Part shown: one piece after another, positions 24,892 to 34,896 of the stretch
Position numbering within the stretch: the stretch's first letter is position 1
Layout: each line of letters opens with the position of its first letter
Assembly: GCF_014647635.1 (NCBI RefSeq)
Contig: NZ_BMPO01000012.1
Location: 47,323 to 111,322 of the forward strand
Length of the DNA: 64,000 bases
DNA from: Pseudomonas matsuisoli
GTDB taxonomy: Bacteria; Pseudomonadota; Gammaproteobacteria; Pseudomonadales; Pseudomonadaceae
Direction of reading: 5' to 3'
The notes under the pieces: generated by a model
Databases searched by the model: none
The model's input: only the letters and a program-made list of their open reading frames with translations
Told to the model about the DNA's origin: nothing
Made by a program: the position numbers and the translations under genes

Positions 24892-25731
24892 TTACGCCTC
24901 GGCAATCAGCCAATCGAGTTGCCAGCTGCCTTCGCCCTGCGCAAAAGTCTGCGCCAACCACGGCAACAGGCGCCGCAGCTCGTCTTCCAGCCCCCACGGG
25001 GGATTACTGATTGCCAGGCCCGAGCCGTTGAGGCCTTCCGGGTTATCAGGCGAACGCACCATTAACTCGGCGCGCAGCAGCTTCGGTGCATTGCTTCGCG
25101 ACAAGCCTTGGTAGAACCGCTTCAGTTGCCGTGGATTCTTGATCGGATACCACACAACCACGACCGCCTGGCGCATCCGGCCGATGCTTTCCTCGAGCGC
25201 GGTGACACACCGCTCCAGCTCATCGACCTGCTCGAAGGGCGGATCGATGAGCATCAGCAGCCGTTTCTCACGCGTCGGTAGCAGCGCCCGTGGCACCTGC
25301 CAGCCCTCGCCGAGATGAACGGCCACGCGGTCGTCGTGCCCCATGTTGTCTTTCAAGGCCGGCCCATCCGCCGGATGTTTCTCGTTCAGTTGCAACCGAT
25401 CCTGAGGGCGCGTCAGGCACCTCGCGATCTCAGGCGAGCCGGGATAGAACCGCAACGCGCCGTCTGGATTCATTTCACGTACGGCCTCGAGATAGCCCGA
25501 CAGCTCCGCGGGCGCCTGCTCTGCTTGCCACAGCCGCCCGATACCCTCACGCCACTCATCCGTGCGGCTGGCCTCGCTCCCTAGCAGGTCATACAGCCCA
25601 ATGCCCGCATGCGTGTCGACATAGGCCAAGGGCGATTCCTTTCGCGACATCAACGCAATTAGCCGAGACAGCACCAGGTGCTTGAGCACATCGGCGTGGT
25701 TGCCTGCGTGAAAGGCGTGGCGGTAATTCAT
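24892..25731 (-). CDS. rlmJ: 23S rRNA (adenine2030-N6)-methyltransferase RlmJ
   Basis: 279 residues (E. coli RlmJ has 280). Methylates A2030 of 23S rRNA using S-adenosylmethionine. ATG 25731 gives the invariant start MNYRHAFHAGNHADVLKH. The N6-adenine methyltransferase motif DPPFEQ is near residue 165, and VVVWYPIKNPRQ follows near 205. The reading frame runs 63 codons further upstream but that part is not conserved. Single gene, convergent with nothing and divergent from the antiporter gene. Confidence 0.95.
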   Translation of the reverse strand: MNYRHAFHAGNHADVLKHLVLSRLIALMSRKESPLAYVDTHAGIGLYDLLGSEASRTDEWREGIGRLWQAEQAPAELSGYLEAVREMNPDGALRFYPGSPEIARCLTRPQDRLQLNEKHPADGPALKDNMGHDDRVAVHLGEGWQVPRALLPTREKRLLMLIDPPFEQVDELERCVTALEESIGRMRQAVVVVWYPIKNPRQLKRFYQGLSRSNAPKLLRAELMVRSPDNPEGLNGSGLAISNPPWGLEDELRRLLPWLAQTFAQGEGSWQLDWLIAEA

Positions 25732-26191
25732 GAAGGCTCCGGAAAATCGGTGATCGGATGGATGAGGGGCGGCACATGCTCTGCCCGCGCGCGGGGGGAA
25801 TGGCTTAGTACGCAGGGTGCGCAGTTTAGCGAGTTTCGCCCTCTGGACGCAGGGTGAAATGCAACCGTGCCACCGCATCATCCGCCGGTACCGCTTTTGT
25901 AGGCGCGGTCTTTTAGCCACCGCCGTCGCAACAGATGACGCACCGCTCGCAGGGATTCTGCTCTGTGGCTTTTAATCTCAAACCGGCGACCGACTGTTCC
26001 ATCGCTATCGCGAGCATGGCTCGCTCCCACAGGAGAGTCGGCGAGTGGTGGTAGGTCACCGCGAGATTGCCCAGCACGCTAGAGAATCTTGTATGCATGC
26101 TCATCTTCGGACCCGGCCACGCTATGATCCTCACTCGCAACGCCTTGAAAACTCTCGGCAAGCGGTCATTCCAAGTCATGCGGAGCGATGC
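25732..26191. other. rlmJ-antiporter intergenic region with REP-like remnants
   Basis: 460 bases between divergent genes. At 26006-26033 there is a REP-like palindrome (arms GCGAGC and GCTCGC with flank TCCCACAGG). A weaker relative (TGTAGGCGCGGTCTTTTAGC) begins near 25898. A TATGAT near 26122 could be the antiporter's -10, but no clear -35 accompanies it. No gene seen. Confidence 0.45.
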
Positions 26192-27934
26192 GTGGACGCC
26201 ACGACTATCAACAGCCTGTTCCTGATTGCTGCCATTCTCGTTGGCGCGAGCATTCTGGTGAGTTCGGTCTCATCCCGGCTGGGCATTCCGATTCTGGTGA
26301 TCATCTTGATGGTGGGCATGGTCGCGGGTATCGACGGGCCGGGCCATATCGCGTTCACCAACTACCCCCTCGCCTACCTGGTCGGCAACCTTGCACTCGC
26401 CATCATCCTACTCGACGGCGGGATGCGCACGCGGGTGTCGAGCTTCCGTGTCGCGCTGGGGCCGGCGCTGTCCATGGCCACGGTGGGTGTACTGATCACT
26501 ACGGGGCTGACTGGCATTGCCGCCGCCTGGCTGTTCGACCTCAGCCTGATGCAGGGGCTACTGATCGGCGCGATTGTCGGCTCAACCGATGCCGCCGCGG
26601 TGTTCTCGCTGCTCGGCGGGAAAGGTTTGAACGAGCGGGTGAATGCCACGCTAGAGATCGAATCCGGCAGCAACGATCCCATGGCGGTGTTCCTGACGGT
26701 GACGCTGATCGACATGATCGCCACCGACCGCGGCGATTTCAGTCTTTCCTTCGTCTGGCACCTGCTTAGCGAATTTGGCATCGGCGCGCTCCTGGGCCTG
26801 GGCGCGGGTTACCTGATGCTGCGACTGGTGAATGGCATCAAGCTCGCGACCGGCCTTTATCCGCTGCTGGTCGTCAGCGGCGGACTGCTTACGTTCGCCC
26901 TTACCAACGCGGTCCACGGCAGCGGCATCCTCGCGGTCTATCTGTGTGGACTGGTAATGGGCAACAAGCCCATTCGATCCAAGCACGGCATTCTGCACAT
27001 GCTGGACGGCATGGCGTGGCTGGCACAGATCGGCATGTTCCTCGTGCTTGGCTTGCTGGTCACCCCACACGACCTGCTGCCGATCGCGTTGCCGGCACTC
27101 GCGTTGGCCTTGTGGATGATCCTGTTCGCGCGACCGCTTTCGGTGTTCGTCGGCTTGCTGCCCTTCCGCGCGTTCCACGACCGGGAAAAAATCTTCATCG
27201 CCTGGGTCGGCCTGCGCGGGGCCGTTCCGATCATCTTGGCGGTGTTCCCGATGATGGCCGGGCTCGAACATTCACAGCTGTTCTTCAACGTCGCGTTCTT
27301 CATCGTGCTGGTGTCGCTATTGCTGCAAGGCACCAGCTTGCCGATCGCCGCGCGACTGCTGAAGGTCACAGTACCTCCCGATCCTGCGCCCTTCTCCCGA
27401 GCCGGGCTCGAAGTTCACCCGACCAGCGAGTGGGAGCTGTTCACCTACCGACTCGGCGAGGAAAAGTGGTGCATCGGTGCGCCGCTCCGCGATCTCAACA
27501 TGCCCGCAGGTACGCGTATCGCGGCGATGTTCAGAGGCCACGAGCTGCTTCATCCGTCGGGCAGCACACGCCTCGCGGCGGGGGACATTCTGTGCGTCAT
27601 CGGCCACGAACACGACCTTCCCGCGCTCGGCAAACTGTTTAGCCAAGCACCAAAACGGGGGCAGGATTTGCGCTTCTTCGGTGATTTCGTTCTGGAAGCG
27701 GATGCGGAACTGAGTGCGATCGCCGCACTCTATGGGCTCAAGCTTGGCGACGTCGATGGCACCCAGCAGCTCGGACGCTTCATCGTGCAGCGCGTCGGTG
27801 GCCAACCGGTTGTCGGTGATCAGGTCGAATGGAACGGCCTCACCTGGACGGTCGCCCTGATGGAAGCGGATCAGGTTCGCAAGATTGGGGTGAAATTCCC
27901 GGAAGGCGAACGCCCGCTCGGCTTTTTCCACTGA
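26192..27934 (+). CDS. cvrA: potassium/proton antiporter, CPA1 family (NhaP2/CvrA)
   Basis: 580 residues; exchanges K+ (or other cations) for protons across the inner membrane. The start is GTG 26192 ([20 protein letters not shown]), with GGAG about 7 bases upstream; it matches the known N-terminus. About 12 membrane helices fill residues 5-395, including the ion-site region [12 protein letters not shown] and [13 protein letters not shown] TrkA-C domain (about 405-480) and a C-terminal CorC/HlyC-like domain follow, as in NhaP2. It lies upstream of mscK, as in PAO1 (PA5021-PA5022); both act in ion and osmotic balance. Confidence 0.94.
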   Translation: MDATTINSLFLIAAILVGASILVSSVSSRLGIPILVIILMVGMVAGIDGPGHIAFTNYPLAYLVGNLALAIILLDGGMRTRVSSFRVALGPALSMATVGVLITTGLTGIAAAWLFDLSLMQGLLIGAIVGSTDAAAVFSLLGGKGLNERVNATLEIESGSNDPMAVFLTVTLIDMIATDRGDFSLSFVWHLLSEFGIGALLGLGAGYLMLRLVNGIKLATGLYPLLVVSGGLLTFALTNAVHGSGILAVYLCGLVMGNKPIRSKHGILHMLDGMAWLAQIGMFLVLGLLVTPHDLLPIALPALALALWMILFARPLSVFVGLLPFRAFHDREKIFIAWVGLRGAVPIILAVFPMMAGLEHSQLFFNVAFFIVLVSLLLQGTSLPIAARLLKVTVPPDPAPFSRAGLEVHPTSEWELFTYRLGEEKWCIGAPLRDLNMPAGTRIAAMFRGHELLHPSGSTRLAAGDILCVIGHEHDLPALGKLFSQAPKRGQDLRFFGDFVLEADAELSAIAALYGLKLGDVDGTQQLGRFIVQRVGGQPVVGDQVEWNGLTWTVALMEADQVRKIGVKFPEGERPLGFFH

Positions 27935-27991
27935 CCCGTAGCCCGCTGATAGCGTCGCTGCGCCCACTCCTTAATCCAGAATCCCAACACC

Positions 27992-30900
27992 ATGCGCTTG
28001 CTGTATGCCTTTTCTGCCATCCTGTTGCTCAACCTGCTGCCCATTGGCGGGGTGAATGCCGCCGCCTCCGATGCGCCCACCACCGAGCAGGTCCAGTCGA
28101 GCCTGGACAAAATCGCCGAGCGCAAGCTGCCGGAGGCGGAACAAGCCGCCGTGCAACAGACGCTTGAAGGCACGCTGGGCTTCCTGAAAAGCCAGGCGGA
28201 TGCGCAGCAAGGCCTGGAAGCGCTAAAAACGCAGATTGACCAAGCCCCTCAGGAAACGGAACAAGCACACAAGGAGCTGCTGGCACTCAAAGATCAGCCG
28301 CCCACCGACATCCAGCAGCGCTACGCTAATGCATCGGTACAGGAGCTGGAAAAGCAATTGGCCGAACGCAATGCCAAGCTCGAGGCCTGGCAGAAAGCGC
28401 TCACCGAAGCCAACAGCCTGATCATCACCGGGCAGACCAGACCCGAACGCGCGCAAGCCGAAATCGGCTCCAGCCAGGCCCGCGCCCAGCAGATCAGCCA
28501 ACAACTCAAAGGCGGCAAGGACGGCACGTCGAAGTCGCTGACGAGTGATCAGATCGATCAACTCAATGCCGAGCTGGCCGCTATCGACGCCCAAAATGCG
28601 TTGCGTCGCGCGCAATTGGCCGGCAACAGTGCCTTGCAGGACCTGGGCAATGCCCGACGAGAGCTGCTGAACGAACAGATCGCACGCGCCGAGAAGCAGG
28701 TGCTCGATCTTCAGGCGTTGATCAACGCACGGCGCCGCGCGCTCTCCGCAGAGACCTTCGCCGAACTCTCCAAGGAAGCGGACCAGACCGCGAGTGACGG
28801 CCTGCTCAGCGGCCAGCGCGCCATCAATCTGCGCTTCTCCGATTACCTACTGCGCGCCACTGACCGATTGAACGAGGTCACCCAAGAGAACCTTCAGGCG
28901 CAGCAGCAGCTCGACAATATCAAGCAAATCGACCAGACGCTGGATGAACAGATTTCGGTGCTCAGCGGCAGCCTGCTGCTGTCCAAAGTGCTCTACCAGC
29001 AGAAGCAGGCGCTTCCCAACGTCAAGTTCGATACCAATCTTGCCGAGCAGATCGCGGATATTCGTCTATATCAGTTCGAGCTGAATCAGGAGCGCGACCA
29101 ACTCAGCGATCCGGTGGCCTTCGTCGACCAGTTGATAACGCAAAGCAGCGAGGAGCCCACCAGCGAATTGCGCGCCTCGCTGCTGGACCTGGTGAAACAG
29201 CGAATCGATTTGATGGAGCGCATGAATCGGGAGCTGAATACGCTGCTCAGCGAATCGATCACCCTGCAGCTCAACCAGACGCAACTGTCGCAGACGGTCC
29301 AACAGCTCAGCGCGACCCTCGAAGAGCAGATGTTCTGGATCCCCAGCAATTCGCCGCTCGACAGCAGCTGGTTCGCGGCCCTACCCGTGCGGCTATGGCA
29401 ACAACTGCAATCGCTCCCTTGGACGGCTACCCTTGCGGAGTTGGGCCGGGGCCTGTCGGAGCGCCCACTGGTGTTTTTGCCGCTGCTGTTGGTGATCGGG
29501 GTGCTAACGCTGCGCCGCAAAGCAATTTCCAACCGCCTGACCGTCACTCACCGCGACATCGGCAACGTTAAGCGTGACAGCCAGTGGCACACGCCCCGCG
29601 CGCTGCTGTTCAACACCCTGCTGGCGATGCCAATGACCCTGTTCCTGGGGCTCTGCGGCTATGCGCTGCTGCTCGACGGTCGCGGCCAGAATGCCAATGT
29701 GGGCATGGCGCTCATCCAGATGGCCAAAGCCTGGCTGGTGTTCTACACCGCGTATCGCATCCTCAAGCATGAAGGTGTCGCCGAGCTCCATTTCCGCTGG
29801 GATGCGAAACAGGTGGCGTTCCTGCATCGCGAAATCCGCAAACTTGGCCTGGTCGTAATGGCGCTGGTGGCCGTCGTCGTGCTGGCCGAGCGTCAACCCT
29901 CGCTGCTGGCGAACGATGTTCTCGGGATTCTCGTCGTGGTCACCTGCTACGGCCTGATGAGCTGGCTACTGGTAAAAACGCTGGTACGTGGGCCGTCGAG
30001 CGAAAACGCGCCGCCGTTCCGCATCATGCTGGCGCTGCTCTTCAGCATGTTGCCGGTGGCGCTGATCATCGCCGTCGGCTTCGGCTACTACTACACCGCG
30101 CTGAAACTGACCGATCGCCTGATCGGTACGCTGTACCTGTTCATGCTATGGACCATTCTGGAAGCTGCCGTAGTTCGGGGTCTTGCGGTTGCCGCACGAC
30201 GCCTGGCGTACAAACGTGCGTTGGCGAAGCGAGAGGCGCAACTCAACGAAGGCATCGACGACAAAGAGCCGATCGAAGAGCCCGTACTGGACATGGAGCA
30301 GATCAACCAGCAATCCCTTCGTTTGCTGCGGCTGGGCCTGTTCGGCCTGTTCATTGCGGGGCTCTATTGGGTGTGGTCCGACCTGCTTGGCGTGCTGACC
30401 TACCTGGATAACGTCACCTTGTACGAATACACCAGCGGCACCGGCACGACAGCGGTGCAGGTACCGATCACCTTGCTGAACGTGGTGGGCGCGCTCACGC
30501 TTCTAGGCATCACGGTCATGCTTGCCGGTAACTTGCCCGGCCTCTTGCAGGTGCTCGTGCTCTCGCGCATGCGGCTCGCGCAGGGCAGCGCCTATGCGAC
30601 GACGACCCTGCTCTCCTACACCATCACCGGGGTGGGGTTGGTGTCAACGTTATCCACGCTGGGCGTGAGCTGGGACAAGCTCCAGTGGTTGGTCGCAGCG
30701 CTTTCGGTAGGCCTCGGCTTCGGCTTGCAGGAAATCTTCGCGAACTTCATTTCCGGCCTGATCATCCTGTTCGAACGTCCGGTGCGCATTGGCGACCTCG
30801 TCACCATTGGCAACTTGACGGGCACGGTCAGCAAGATCCGCATTCGTGCAACGACCATCACAGATCCGGACAACAAGGAAATCATCGTTCCGAACAAGAC

Positions 30901-31336
30901 CTTCATCACCAGCCAGCTGATCAACTGGACACTGACGGATACGATGACCCGGGTCGTGGTGAAAGTCGGGGTCGCTCATGGTTCCGACCTGGACAAAGTG
31001 CACCAGCTGCTGCTGGATGCGGCGCATCAGAACCCCCGTGTGCTGAAAGACCCCGAGCCTGCGGTGTTCTTTACCCTTTTCGGGGAAAGCACGCTCGACC
31101 ACGAACTCCGGGTTCACGTCCGCGAGCTCGTCGACCGGCTTACCGTGGCCGACGAGCTCGGCCGCTGGATCAGCCGGGAATTTCCCAAACACGACGTCAA
31201 GATCGCGTTCCGCCAAGTCGACGTGTACATCAAGAACTACCAGGGCGACGAGCGTCAAATACAGAAAGGCGTGGTGGAAGCTGCCGCAGCAGCTGCCTCA
31301 GATCAGCGTAATCCACCGCTGCCGCCTGCCACTTGA
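27992..31336 (+). CDS. mscK: large mechanosensitive channel, MscK (KefA) type
   Basis: 1114 residues. A signal peptide (to about residue 23, VNAAAS) precedes a periplasmic region of about 430 residues rich in Gln/Glu/Leu coiled coil, then about 11 membrane helices (480-900) and the MscS-like pore and beta domain (GLGFGLQEIFANFISGLI near 910-927, then ERPVRIGDLVTIGNLTGTVS). This is the layout of MscK, which opens under membrane tension and is modulated by external K+. It follows the K+/H+ antiporter gene by 57 bases and precedes selO by 25, suggesting one transcript. Confidence 0.93.
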   Translation: MRLLYAFSAILLLNLLPIGGVNAAASDAPTTEQVQSSLDKIAERKLPEAEQAAVQQTLEGTLGFLKSQADAQQGLEALKTQIDQAPQETEQAHKELLALKDQPPTDIQQRYANASVQELEKQLAERNAKLEAWQKALTEANSLIITGQTRPERAQAEIGSSQARAQQISQQLKGGKDGTSKSLTSDQIDQLNAELAAIDAQNALRRAQLAGNSALQDLGNARRELLNEQIARAEKQVLDLQALINARRRALSAETFAELSKEADQTASDGLLSGQRAINLRFSDYLLRATDRLNEVTQENLQAQQQLDNIKQIDQTLDEQISVLSGSLLLSKVLYQQKQALPNVKFDTNLAEQIADIRLYQFELNQERDQLSDPVAFVDQLITQSSEEPTSELRASLLDLVKQRIDLMERMNRELNTLLSESITLQLNQTQLSQTVQQLSATLEEQMFWIPSNSPLDSSWFAALPVRLWQQLQSLPWTATLAELGRGLSERPLVFLPLLLVIGVLTLRRKAISNRLTVTHRDIGNVKRDSQWHTPRALLFNTLLAMPMTLFLGLCGYALLLDGRGQNANVGMALIQMAKAWLVFYTAYRILKHEGVAELHFRWDAKQVAFLHREIRKLGLVVMALVAVVVLAERQPSLLANDVLGILVVVTCYGLMSWLLVKTLVRGPSSENAPPFRIMLALLFSMLPVALIIAVGFGYYYTALKLTDRLIGTLYLFMLWTILEAAVVRGLAVAARRLAYKRALAKREAQLNEGIDDKEPIEEPVLDMEQINQQSLRLLRLGLFGLFIAGLYWVWSDLLGVLTYLDNVTLYEYTSGTGTTAVQVPITLLNVVGALTLLGITVMLAGNLPGLLQVLVLSRMRLAQGSAYATTTLLSYTITGVGLVSTLSTLGVSWDKLQWLVAALSVGLGFGLQEIFANFISGLIILFERPVRIGDLVTIGNLTGTVSKIRIRATTITDPDNKEIIVPNKTFITSQLINWTLTDTMTRVVVKVGVAHGSDLDKVHQLLLDAAHQNPRVLKDPEPAVFFTLFGESTLDHELRVHVRELVDRLTVADELGRWISREFPKHDVKIAFRQVDVYIKNYQGDERQIQKGVVEAAAAAASDQRNPPLPPAT

Positions 31337-31343
31337 TACGTAA

Positions 31344-32816
<1,473 letters not shown>

Positions 32817-32906
32817 GGCGTTCAGCAGCGCTCCATTGTCGCCGACTCGGATCGCCGGCTTCGATCCTGTAGGGGGGAACCCCTCGTTGCTGGCGGGTGG
32901 GGTATA

Positions 32907-33051
32907 TGTGGGAGCGGGCCATGCCCGCGATGCGCTTTCCACCCACCAAGGCCTTCCCCGAGCGCACCCAATCGCGGGCACGGCCCGCTCCCACAATGTT
33001 CAAAGCCTGCTTGAGCAGCACCGTAGGGTGGAATCCCGAAGGGCTTCCACC
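32907..33051. repeat. paired inverted REPs (BIME) and a second palindromic repeat
   Basis: 32907-32934 (TGTGGGAGCGGGCCATGCCC and following) and 32971-32995 (ATCGCGGGCACGGCCCGCTC and following) are inverted copies of one REP type. They are followed at 33023-33051 by another palindrome with arms GGTGGAA and TTCCACC. The cluster fills the 255-base gap between selO and the small gene that converges on it. Several short ORFs here are by-products of the repeats. Confidence 0.85.
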
Positions 33052-33071
33052 GTTCACCGCGGGCACCCGAC

Positions 33072-33425
33072 TCAGCTGTCGACCCAGTGATACACGTGCA
33101 CGTCGGGCCCACTTTCCAAGCGCACATTCGGACTGTGCCGCAGCCGCACCAACAGTCGCTTGGTGGTCGTCGCACTGCCGGTGAGCGTATCGAGCAGCCC
33201 GGACAACGCCGGGCCATCGAGATGACCTGCTTGCCGCAGTAGATCTTGTGCGGCTTCCCAATGAGGATCATGCGCCTGTGCCGAGACGGTTGCGGGGGTT
33301 GCCGCGGCCGTGTGATCCACCTCGCTTGGCGCCGTATTCAGGGCCCTCAAGCGGCCCAACTCGTCATCGTCCAGATCCAGCGTAAGATCTACCGGCCATT
33401 GCCCGATCGTGCCGCGTATCCTCAA
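33072..33425 (-). CDS. conserved-looking hypothetical protein, 117 residues
   Basis: The likely start is TTG 33425 (then RIRGTIGQWPVDLTLDLD), with GAGG 8 bases upstream; no ATG fits. The N-terminal part has IGQWPVDLTLDLDDDELGRL, the middle is a low-complexity Ala/Thr linker, and the C-terminal part reads WEAAQDLLRQAGHLDGPALS and later LLVRLRHSPNVRLE, suggesting a small two-part helical protein. No signal peptide or membrane segment. I associate similar proteins with Pseudomonas genomes but know no function. It is divergent from the zinc operon. Confidence 0.7.
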   Translation of the reverse strand: MRIRGTIGQWPVDLTLDLDDDELGRLRALNTAPSEVDHTAAATPATVSAQAHDPHWEAAQDLLRQAGHLDGPALSGLLDTLTGSATTTKRLLVRLRHSPNVRLESGPDVHVYHWVDS

Positions 33426-33504
33426 TGGAAAGTCCTCTTGCCTCGAACGAAAGCTGCATCATGCCTGAACGAATGACTCGACGTACTGGCACCCCTCCAA
33501 AACT

Positions 33505-33534
33505 TGTTATAACGTAACCGCCCATCTCTAGATT
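33505..33534 (+). promoter_or_regulatory. candidate Zur box and overlapping promoter of the zinc operon
   Basis: TGTTATAACGTAACC (33505-33519) has GTTA...TAAC symmetry and agrees at 11 of 14 defined positions with the gammaproteobacterial Zur core TGTTATAnTATAACA. A -10-like TAGATT follows at 33529-33534, so a repressor here would cover the -35 region. The next gene, 14 bases downstream, encodes a His-rich zinc protein, as expected for zinc-repressed expression. Confidence 0.65.
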
Positions 33535-33547
33535 TGGATGCCTGTCC

Positions 33548-34180
33548 ATGCCACGCCTCTCTCGCACCCTTCCTTTCGCGGCCCTTACCTTGGTTATCTC
33601 CATGGCCCATGCGCACGACCATGATCACGATCATGAGCACGGTAGCCTGGGTAAACATGAGCATGGCGTGGCGACGCTCAACGTCGCATTGGAAGGCAGT
33701 GCACTGGAGATCGCGCTCGAGAGCCCGGCCATGAACATCGTGGGTTTCGAACACGCAGCATCCAGCGATGCGGACAAACAAACAGTTGCAGCGGCGCAAA
33801 AGCAGCTGGGTCAGTCCGCTGACCTGTTCGGATTGCCGGCCGGCGCGGGTTGCAAGGCCGGAGCGGTAAATCTCTCCAGCCCCTTGTTCGGCTCGTCCGA
33901 AGCCGCTCATTCCGAACACGATCACGATCACGATCACGATCACGATCACGATCACGATCACGATCACGATGAGCATGACCATGAGCACGAACATGTCCAC
34001 AGCGACGTGGATGCTGAATACAGCTTCACCTGCGAAAACCCAGCCGAGCTGGAAGCGATCGACCTCAGCGGATTCTTCAAACAGTTTCCCGCCACTCAGA
34101 AAGTGAACGTTCAGGCCATCACCCCCAACGGCCAGAAAGGCGATACCTTGACCGCTCAACAGCCGAAGCTGACCTTCTGA
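33548..34180 (+). CDS. zrgA: His-rich zinc-binding periplasmic protein (DUF2796, ZrgA-like)
   Basis: 210 residues. A signal peptide ends at SMAHA, so the mature protein starts with HDHDHDHEHG. A second metal tract at about residues 121-153 includes nine consecutive His-Asp pairs, encoded by nine tandem CACGAT units (33917-33970), then EHDHEHEHVH. Family members work with an ABC transporter in zinc uptake (ZrgABCDE in Vibrio, PA4063-PA4066 in Pseudomonas). The ATPase, permease and DUF3299 genes follow within 7, 1 and 15 bases. Two other cysteines, in the AGCKAG and FTCEN segments, may form a disulfide. Confidence 0.88.
   Translation: MPRLSRTLPFAALTLVISMAHAHDHDHDHEHGSLGKHEHGVATLNVALEGSALEIALESPAMNIVGFEHAASSDADKQTVAAAQKQLGQSADLFGLPAGAGCKAGAVNLSSPLFGSSEAAHSEHDHDHDHDHDHDHDHDHDEHDHEHEHVHSDVDAEYSFTCENPAELEAIDLSGFFKQFPATQKVNVQAITPNGQKGDTLTAQQPKLTF
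33917..33970 (+). repeat. hexanucleotide tandem repeat (CACGAT)x9 inside zrgA
   Basis: Nine perfect, in-frame copies of CACGAT encode (His-Asp)9. A change in copy number would keep the frame and only alter the length of the metal-binding tract. Confidence 0.95.
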
Positions 34181-34187
34181 TACGTTC

Positions 34188-34895
34188 ATGACTGTCTCTC
34201 TGATCAAACTGACTGCGCTGGGCTTCGCCTGGCCCGGTCAGCCGGAACTGCTCAATATCCCGACCTTCACGCTGGACCGCGGCGAACGGCTCTTTCTCAA
34301 AGGGCCCAGCGGCAGCGGAAAGACCACGCTACTGGGCTTGCTGGGTGGCGTGCAGACCGTCAAACGCGGCAACGTCCATCTCTTGGGTACCGATCTGGCG
34401 AAACTATCGGCCAGCAAGCGTGATCGTTTTCGCGTAGACCACACCGGCTATATCTTCCAGCAATTCAATCTACTGCCTTTCCTGTCCGTCGAAGAAAACG
34501 TGCAGCTGCCCTGCCGCTTTTCGAAAGAACGCGCACACCGGGCAGAAGCGCGGCATGGCAGCGTCGTCGAGGCGTCTCGGCACCTGCTCGCCCAACTAGG
34601 CCTTGCCCCCGACCTTGGCACGCGCCGGGCGGACAGCTTGTCCATTGGCCAGCAGCAACGCGTCGCCGCAGCGCGCGCACTGATCGGCAGCCCTGAACTG
34701 GTCATCGCCGATGAGCCCACCTCAGCGCTGGATGCCGACGCACGCGAAGGTTTTCTGAAACTGCTCTTCGCCGAATGCAGTGCGTCTGGCGCGGGGCTGT
34801 TGTTCGTCAGCCATGACCAAAGCCTGGCGCCGCTGTTCGACCGCACCTTGTCCTTGAGCGAGCTGAACCGGGCCGCACGACCGCTGGAGAATTGA
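34188..34895 (+). CDS. ABC transporter ATP-binding protein of the zinc operon
   Basis: 235 residues, MacB/LolD-type ATPase. Walker A GPSGSGKTT at about 39-47, Q-loop in YIFQQFNLLPFLS, a signature that reads DSLSIGQQQRVAAARAL, and Walker B LVIADEPTSALD. The signature has S-I-G-Q rather than the common S-G-G-Q. It pairs with the FtsX-like permease encoded one base downstream. It matches the PA4064-type gene; likely powers metal-related transport or envelope work together with ZrgA. Confidence 0.9.
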   Translation: MTVSLIKLTALGFAWPGQPELLNIPTFTLDRGERLFLKGPSGSGKTTLLGLLGGVQTVKRGNVHLLGTDLAKLSASKRDRFRVDHTGYIFQQFNLLPFLSVEENVQLPCRFSKERAHRAEARHGSVVEASRHLLAQLGLAPDLGTRRADSLSIGQQQRVAAARALIGSPELVIADEPTSALDADAREGFLKLLFAECSASGAGLLFVSHDQSLAPLFDRTLSLSELNRAARPLEN

Positions 34896-34896
34896 G

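Noticed and set aside
25732..25920. 63-codon N-terminal extension of rlmJ
   Set aside because: RlmJ starts at MNYRHAFHAGNHADVLKH; the extension is basic low-complexity sequence without conservation.
33422..34207. 261-codon minus-strand ORF with long Val-Ile repeats
   Set aside because: It is the antisense of the (CACGAT)9 array and zrgA; the plus-strand frame has a signal peptide and operon context.
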